In this document: positions 12,973-16,096 of the stretch, piece by piece
How the letters are laid out: each line of letters opens with the position of its first letter
How positions within the stretch are numbered: the stretch's first letter is position 1
Notes under the pieces: model-generated
Told to the model about the DNA's origin: nothing
Databases searched by the model: none
The model's input: the letters and a program-made list of their open reading frames with translations, nothing else
Position numbers and translations under genes: made by a program
NCBI GenBank assembly: GCA_022732315.1
Contig: JAIJUV010000047.1
Coordinates: 1-16,096, forward strand
DNA length: 16,096 nucleotides
Source of the DNA: Prevotella sp.
Lineage (GTDB): Bacteria > Bacteroidota > Bacteroidia > Bacteroidales > Bacteroidaceae
Reading direction: 5' to 3'

Positions 12973-13737
12973 ATGAAAAAGCCATTCATCATATCAGCCG
13001 CAATCCTATGCCTCTGCTCTGCTGAGACATGGGGACAGAATCTGGGAGAACTGCTCCACAAATTCACCTACCAGGCACGCATCGGCTACAACCTGGGTGG
13101 CACTGCCCCTATCGGCATGCCTGCCACCATCCGCACCCTCCACAGCTACACGCTGCAGCCTAACCTGCTGCTCGGCATCGACGCCCACTATCCCCTGGAC
13201 AACAAGTGGGGACTGATGTTCGGTCTGCACTTCGAAGGCAAGGGCATGAAGATTGATGCGGGCGTAAAGAACTACCACATGACCATGGTGAAAGGTGGTG
13301 AGCAGCTGGATGGCGTGTTCACGGGCAACGTGATAACAAAGGTTGATCAGAACCTCGCAACTATCCCAGTGCAAGCCACTTACGACGTGAGCGAGAAGCT
13401 TCGCCTGAAGCTGGGTCCTTACTTCTCCTACGTCACCTCGCATAAGTTTGAGGGCAGCGCCTACGACGGTTATCTGCGCCAGGGCGACCCTACGGGGCCC
13501 AAGGTAGAACTGGGACATGAGGACGGAGAGCGTGGCGAATACGACTTCTCGGACGATATGCGCAACTGGCAGTTTGGCATCGACGTAGGTGCCGACTGGA
13601 ATTTCTCGAAGCGCTGGGGCGGCTACGTGGGCTTAACCTGGGGCTTATCAGAAGTGTTCAAGAAAGACTTCCACGTGATAGAGCAGTCGATGTATCCCAT
13701 CTACGGCACCATCGGACTGAGCTATCAGCTGAAATAG
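12973..13737 (+). CDS. Outer-membrane beta-barrel protein, PorT-like family
   Basis: 254-residue protein with signal peptide MKKPFIISAAILCLCSAETWGQ (cleavage near residue 21). The rest alternates hydrophobic and polar residues in strands typical of the Bacteroidota outer-membrane beta-barrel family (PF13568 type): YQARIGYNLGG, YTLQPNLLLGIDAHYPL, WGLMFGLHFEGKGM, TIPVQATYDVSEKLRLKLGPYFSYV, WQFGIDVGADWNFSKRWGGYVGLTWGLSEVF and the terminal strand YGTIGLSYQLK. The number of strands suggests an eight- or ten-strand barrel. Its role is unknown. It lies between two PCMD-domain genes, 94 bases downstream and 83 upstream, so a shared surface function, perhaps glycan binding or assembly, is plausible. 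The start ATG follows the A/G-rich leader. Confidence 0.85.
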   Translation: MKKPFIISAAILCLCSAETWGQNLGELLHKFTYQARIGYNLGGTAPIGMPATIRTLHSYTLQPNLLLGIDAHYPLDNKWGLMFGLHFEGKGMKIDAGVKNYHMTMVKGGEQLDGVFTGNVITKVDQNLATIPVQATYDVSEKLRLKLGPYFSYVTSHKFEGSAYDGYLRQGDPTGPKVELGHEDGERGEYDFSDDMRNWQFGIDVGADWNFSKRWGGYVGLTWGLSEVFKKDFHVIEQSMYPIYGTIGLSYQLK

Positions 13738-13820
13738 GAAATCTGCTCCAGAATATCTTATATATAATAATGTATAGGAGAGAAAAATCAATTATATCAT
13801 AATAAAAGAAAGGAAAACTT

Positions 13821-15395
13821 ATGAAGAAAATTTTTACTTTAGTAGCAGCAGCTCTCTGCTCTATGCAGATGATGGCAAAGGATTACACCTGCCCTCTCGT
13901 GGTAAACATGATGGGAACGGACATGCCTGTGGGCGACATCAAGGTGAACGTGGATGAGCAGAAAGACGGCAAATACACCATGAGCCTGCTCAACTTCAAG
14001 ATGAACGATTTCATGCAGATTGGTAACATCGTTATCAAGGATGTAGAGGCTACCAAGTGTGGCAACGTCATCATGCTCAATGCAGCAAAGGATATCCAGA
14101 TTACCAAGGGTGACGATGAGAACGTAGAATGGATGGGACCAGGTCTCGGCAACGTGAACATCCTCCTGAAGGGTGAACTGAAGGGCGACAATTTCAATGC
14201 CTGCCTCAATATTCCATTGGCTGGCAACATGATTGTAGGCGTAAAGCTGGGCAAGAATACCAACGAGATGGGCCAGTTGCCAAACGCCGGTTTCGAGAAT
14301 TTCCACGAAGCATCTTACAGCAGCGCCAAGAGCCAGGAGCCTAACGGATGGCACTCTTTCATGAGCTCTACGGGCAGCATGGCAAGCATGGTTTCAGCAG
14401 CTGTACATACCTATGCTTCTTCTGAGGTGCGCGAGAACGCAGCAGAAGACAACAAGCAGTGTGTAAAGATAGTTTCTACTCCAGTGAAGGTAGGTACATT
14501 GGTTGTGGCTTCTGCCAACGGTACCATCACCACCGGTCGCCTGAAGGCAGGCAACATGAATGCATCAAGCAAGGACAACTGCTCATTCCTGGATTTCAGC
14601 TCTACAGATGTGGATGCCAACGGCGATCCATTCTATGCTGTGCTCAACAACAAGCCTGATTCCATGAAGGTTTGGGTGAAGTTCAAGGCTGGCGACGGCA
14701 ACAAGAATCCTAAGGCTACCATCAGCGCCCTCTTGACCAACGGCAAGATGGCTCAGGACCCAGAGGACGAGCAGTATGCAGCCAACATCATTGCCCGTGC
14801 CCAGAACTCTTCTATCGAGAGCAAGGACGAGTGGCAGGAGATTACCATCCCATTCACCTACAATAATGCTGAGGAAATGCCTAAGGCAGCCCTGGTTACC
14901 ATGTCAACCTGCGCTGTGCCTAGCGGCGGCAGCAAGAGCGAGACCAATCCAGACGTTTTGTATGTAGACGATGTAGAGATGGTTTACAATGCCGGCGTGA
15001 AGAAGGTTACCATGGATGGTGAGGACATTACAAATAAGTTTGATGAAGCCGGCGAGTTGGAGATTGAAGGCTACAATAAGAATTTGGATATCAACAACTT
15101 CCAGTTGGAGGCTATCGGTGCAGGTGCCTACGTTACGAAGAAGATTACCGGCGACGGTTTTGATACTTACGTAAGCTTCACCGTTACATCCAACGACTTG
15201 AAGAACTGCGTAACCCGCACCATCACCTTCAAGGATTACACCACTGGCATCAAGAACCTCGAGACCATCACCTTGCCTAATGGCGTGAAGGCCATCTACA
15301 ACATGGCAGGTCAGCAGGTTACCAGCATGCAGAGTGGCCAGGTTTACATTGTAAAGTATACCAACGGCGAGAGCAAGAAGATGATTAAGAAGTAG
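13821..15395 (+). CDS. Secreted Calycin-like / PCMD protein with C-terminal sorting-type segment
   Basis: 524-residue exported protein. Residues 1-19 are a signal peptide ending QMMA|KD. Residues about 20-146 match a Calycin-like domain (YTCPLVVNMMGTDM ... NACLNIPLAGNMIVGVKLG). Residues about 155-395 form a PCMD domain (NAGFENFH opening, PDSMKVWVKFKAGDG, WQEITIPFTYNN, DVLYVDDVEMVY). A beta domain (VTMDGEDITNKF ... CVTRTITFKDYTTG) follows, and the last 45 or so residues (VKAIYNMAGQQVTSM ... KKMIKK) resemble a type IX secretion-type C-terminal segment. The same two-domain build is known in Bacteroidota; the substrate is unknown. Codon choice is closer to highly expressed genes (rpsA-like) than in the cassette. 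It is last in the operon and ends before a strong terminator. Confidence 0.85.
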   Translation: MKKIFTLVAAALCSMQMMAKDYTCPLVVNMMGTDMPVGDIKVNVDEQKDGKYTMSLLNFKMNDFMQIGNIVIKDVEATKCGNVIMLNAAKDIQITKGDDENVEWMGPGLGNVNILLKGELKGDNFNACLNIPLAGNMIVGVKLGKNTNEMGQLPNAGFENFHEASYSSAKSQEPNGWHSFMSSTGSMASMVSAAVHTYASSEVRENAAEDNKQCVKIVSTPVKVGTLVVASANGTITTGRLKAGNMNASSKDNCSFLDFSSTDVDANGDPFYAVLNNKPDSMKVWVKFKAGDGNKNPKATISALLTNGKMAQDPEDEQYAANIIARAQNSSIESKDEWQEITIPFTYNNAEEMPKAALVTMSTCAVPSGGSKSETNPDVLYVDDVEMVYNAGVKKVTMDGEDITNKFDEAGELEIEGYNKNLDINNFQLEAIGAGAYVTKKITGDGFDTYVSFTVTSNDLKNCVTRTITFKDYTTGIKNLETITLPNGVKAIYNMAGQQVTSMQSGQVYIVKYTNGESKKMIKK

Positions 15396-15447
15396 TTAAT
15401 CAAGAAATAATTGATCAAGAAATAAAAGTTTTAAAAACTATAGATAA

Positions 15448-15484
15448 AAGGCATGCGCCCCACTCCGGGACGCATGTTTTTTTA
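15448..15484 (+). terminator. Terminator of the PCMD operon
   Basis: CATGCG (15452-15457) pairs with CGCATG (15471-15476), with possible inner GC pairs, followed by eight T (15477-15484). Confidence 0.88.
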
Positions 15485-15566
15485 TATATGCGTGACTGCG
15501 AGAATGAGATATGCGTAACTGCTCAAGAATGGAAGCTAGAGAAAATAAAACACAGGAAGTGGAGAA

Positions 15567-15608
15567 AACAAAAATCCCCAGCCATCAAATGAATGATAGC
15601 TGGGGATT
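15567..15608 (-). terminator. Terminator of rplT
   Basis: AATCCCCAGC (15573-15582) pairs with GCTGGGGATT (15599-15608), with an inner ATCA/TGAT pairing. On the minus strand a T-rich tract (TTTTTGTTTTC) follows. It faces the terminator of the PCMD operon, as expected between convergent genes; 15485-15566 holds nothing else recognisable. Confidence 0.88.
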
Positions 15609-15681
15609 CAATCTTTTCAAAATCTAGAGGCTAAACTCCCTATGTGTTATCACTAACACGATAAAAAATTTAGCGTCGGAT

Positions 15682-16026
15682 TTACTTCACCTTAGCAACG
15701 ATAGCCTTGAAAGCCTCTGGGTTGTTAACAGCGAGGTCAGCGAGAACCTTGCGGTTGATCTCGATACCTGCCTTGTGAAGAGCACCCATCAACTGGCTGT
15801 AGCTCATACCATCGAGGCGAGCAGCAGCGTTGATACGCTGAATCCACAATGCGCGGAATGAGCGCTTCTTGTTACGACGATCGCGATAAGCGTAGGTAAG
15901 ACCCTTCTCCCAAGTGTTCTTAGCTACTGTCCATACATTCTTGCGAGCTCCATAGTAACCCTTAGTGAGCTTCAAGATTTTTGTTCTCTTTGCTTTAGAT
16001 GCAACGTGATTTACTGATCTTGGCAT
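15682..16026 (-). CDS. rplT: 50S ribosomal protein L20
   Basis: 114 residues, normal for L20, a 23S rRNA-binding protein needed early in large-subunit assembly. The basic N-terminal extension [20 protein letters not shown], followed by [16 protein letters not shown], and the globular part with [49 protein letters not shown], are diagnostic. It follows rpmI after 39 bases on the minus strand, the conserved infC-rpmI-rplT order, and is followed by its own terminator. In other bacteria L20 represses its operon by binding the leader; that region is outside the window. Confidence 0.98.
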   Translation of the reverse strand: MPRSVNHVASKAKRTKILKLTKGYYGARKNVWTVAKNTWEKGLTYAYRDRRNKKRSFRALWIQRINAAARLDGMSYSQLMGALHKAGIEINRKVLADLAVNNPEAFKAIVAKVK

Positions 16027-16065
16027 AATTTTTTTTCTTTAAAAGTTCGACTAAAAAGTTAATAA

Positions 16066-16096
16066 TTAACGGAGGCAGAGCAAGTCGCGAACCTGC
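16066..16096 (-). CDS. rpmI: 50S ribosomal protein L35, last codons only
   Basis: On the minus strand bases 16096-16066 read QVRDLLCLR and a TAA stop, typical of the L35 C-terminus in Prevotella. The position directly before rplT agrees. Only nine complete codons plus the stop are in the window. The 39 bases to rplT (16027-16065) are AT-rich with no terminator. Confidence 0.85.
   Translation of the reverse strand, partial: QVRDLLCLR

Overview
The window looks like a chromosomal segment of a Bacteroidota member of the Prevotella / Segatella copri type. The evidence is the set of gene families (C10 cysteine protease, PCMD-domain proteins, Calycin-like domain, HU-related protein, smalltalk-type peptide), the promoters of the Bacteroidota form (TTTG/TTG, 20 bp, TAnnTTTG), the A-rich leaders that mostly lack Shine-Dalgarno sequences, and the abundant palindromic intergenic repeats. 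The species name is an inference.

Layout. (1) 1-1118: the 3' part of rpsA (ribosomal protein S1), ending in a strong terminator. (2) 1191-3943, minus strand: a secreted C10 (streptopain-like) cysteine protease of 850 residues with its own promoter and terminator. (3) 3944-4885: about 0.9 kb without genes, packed with repeats: a 4 x 32 bp tandem array, a roughly 200 bp hairpin with perfect 49 bp outer arms, and two 17 bp tandem arrays in opposite orientation enclosing two opposed copies of a two-palindrome REP-like element. A 34 bp operator-like palindrome and a promoter follow. (4) 4886-11494, plus strand: an accessory cassette. It holds an unrecognised 185-aa protein, a 365-aa protein (perhaps a replication or helicase-loading factor), a T7 gp4-type primase-helicase of 777 aa, an unrecognised 142-aa protein, an M15-type peptidoglycan peptidase, a 31-aa smalltalk-type peptide and an HU-related protein with a repetitive Gly/Asp/Asn tail. 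The spaces between these genes contain further inverted and tandem repeats, including a 266 bp element with 67 bp inverted ends. (5) 11641-15484, plus strand: a PCMD lipoprotein, an outer-membrane beta-barrel protein and a Calycin-like/PCMD secreted protein, probably one operon. (6) 15567-16096, minus strand: rplT and the last codons of rpmI, the end of the usual infC-rpmI-rplT operon.

The cassette in (4) is the most interesting part. It combines phage-like DNA replication enzymes, a cell-wall hydrolase, a tiny membrane-type peptide and a nucleoid protein, but no integrase, relaxase, capsid or terminase is visible. It could be a domesticated phage-like or plasmid-like replication module, or an uncharacterised conserved Bacteroidota island; its function cannot be determined from the sequence. 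Housekeeping genes on both sides (rpsA left, rplT/rpmI right) show the region is chromosomal.
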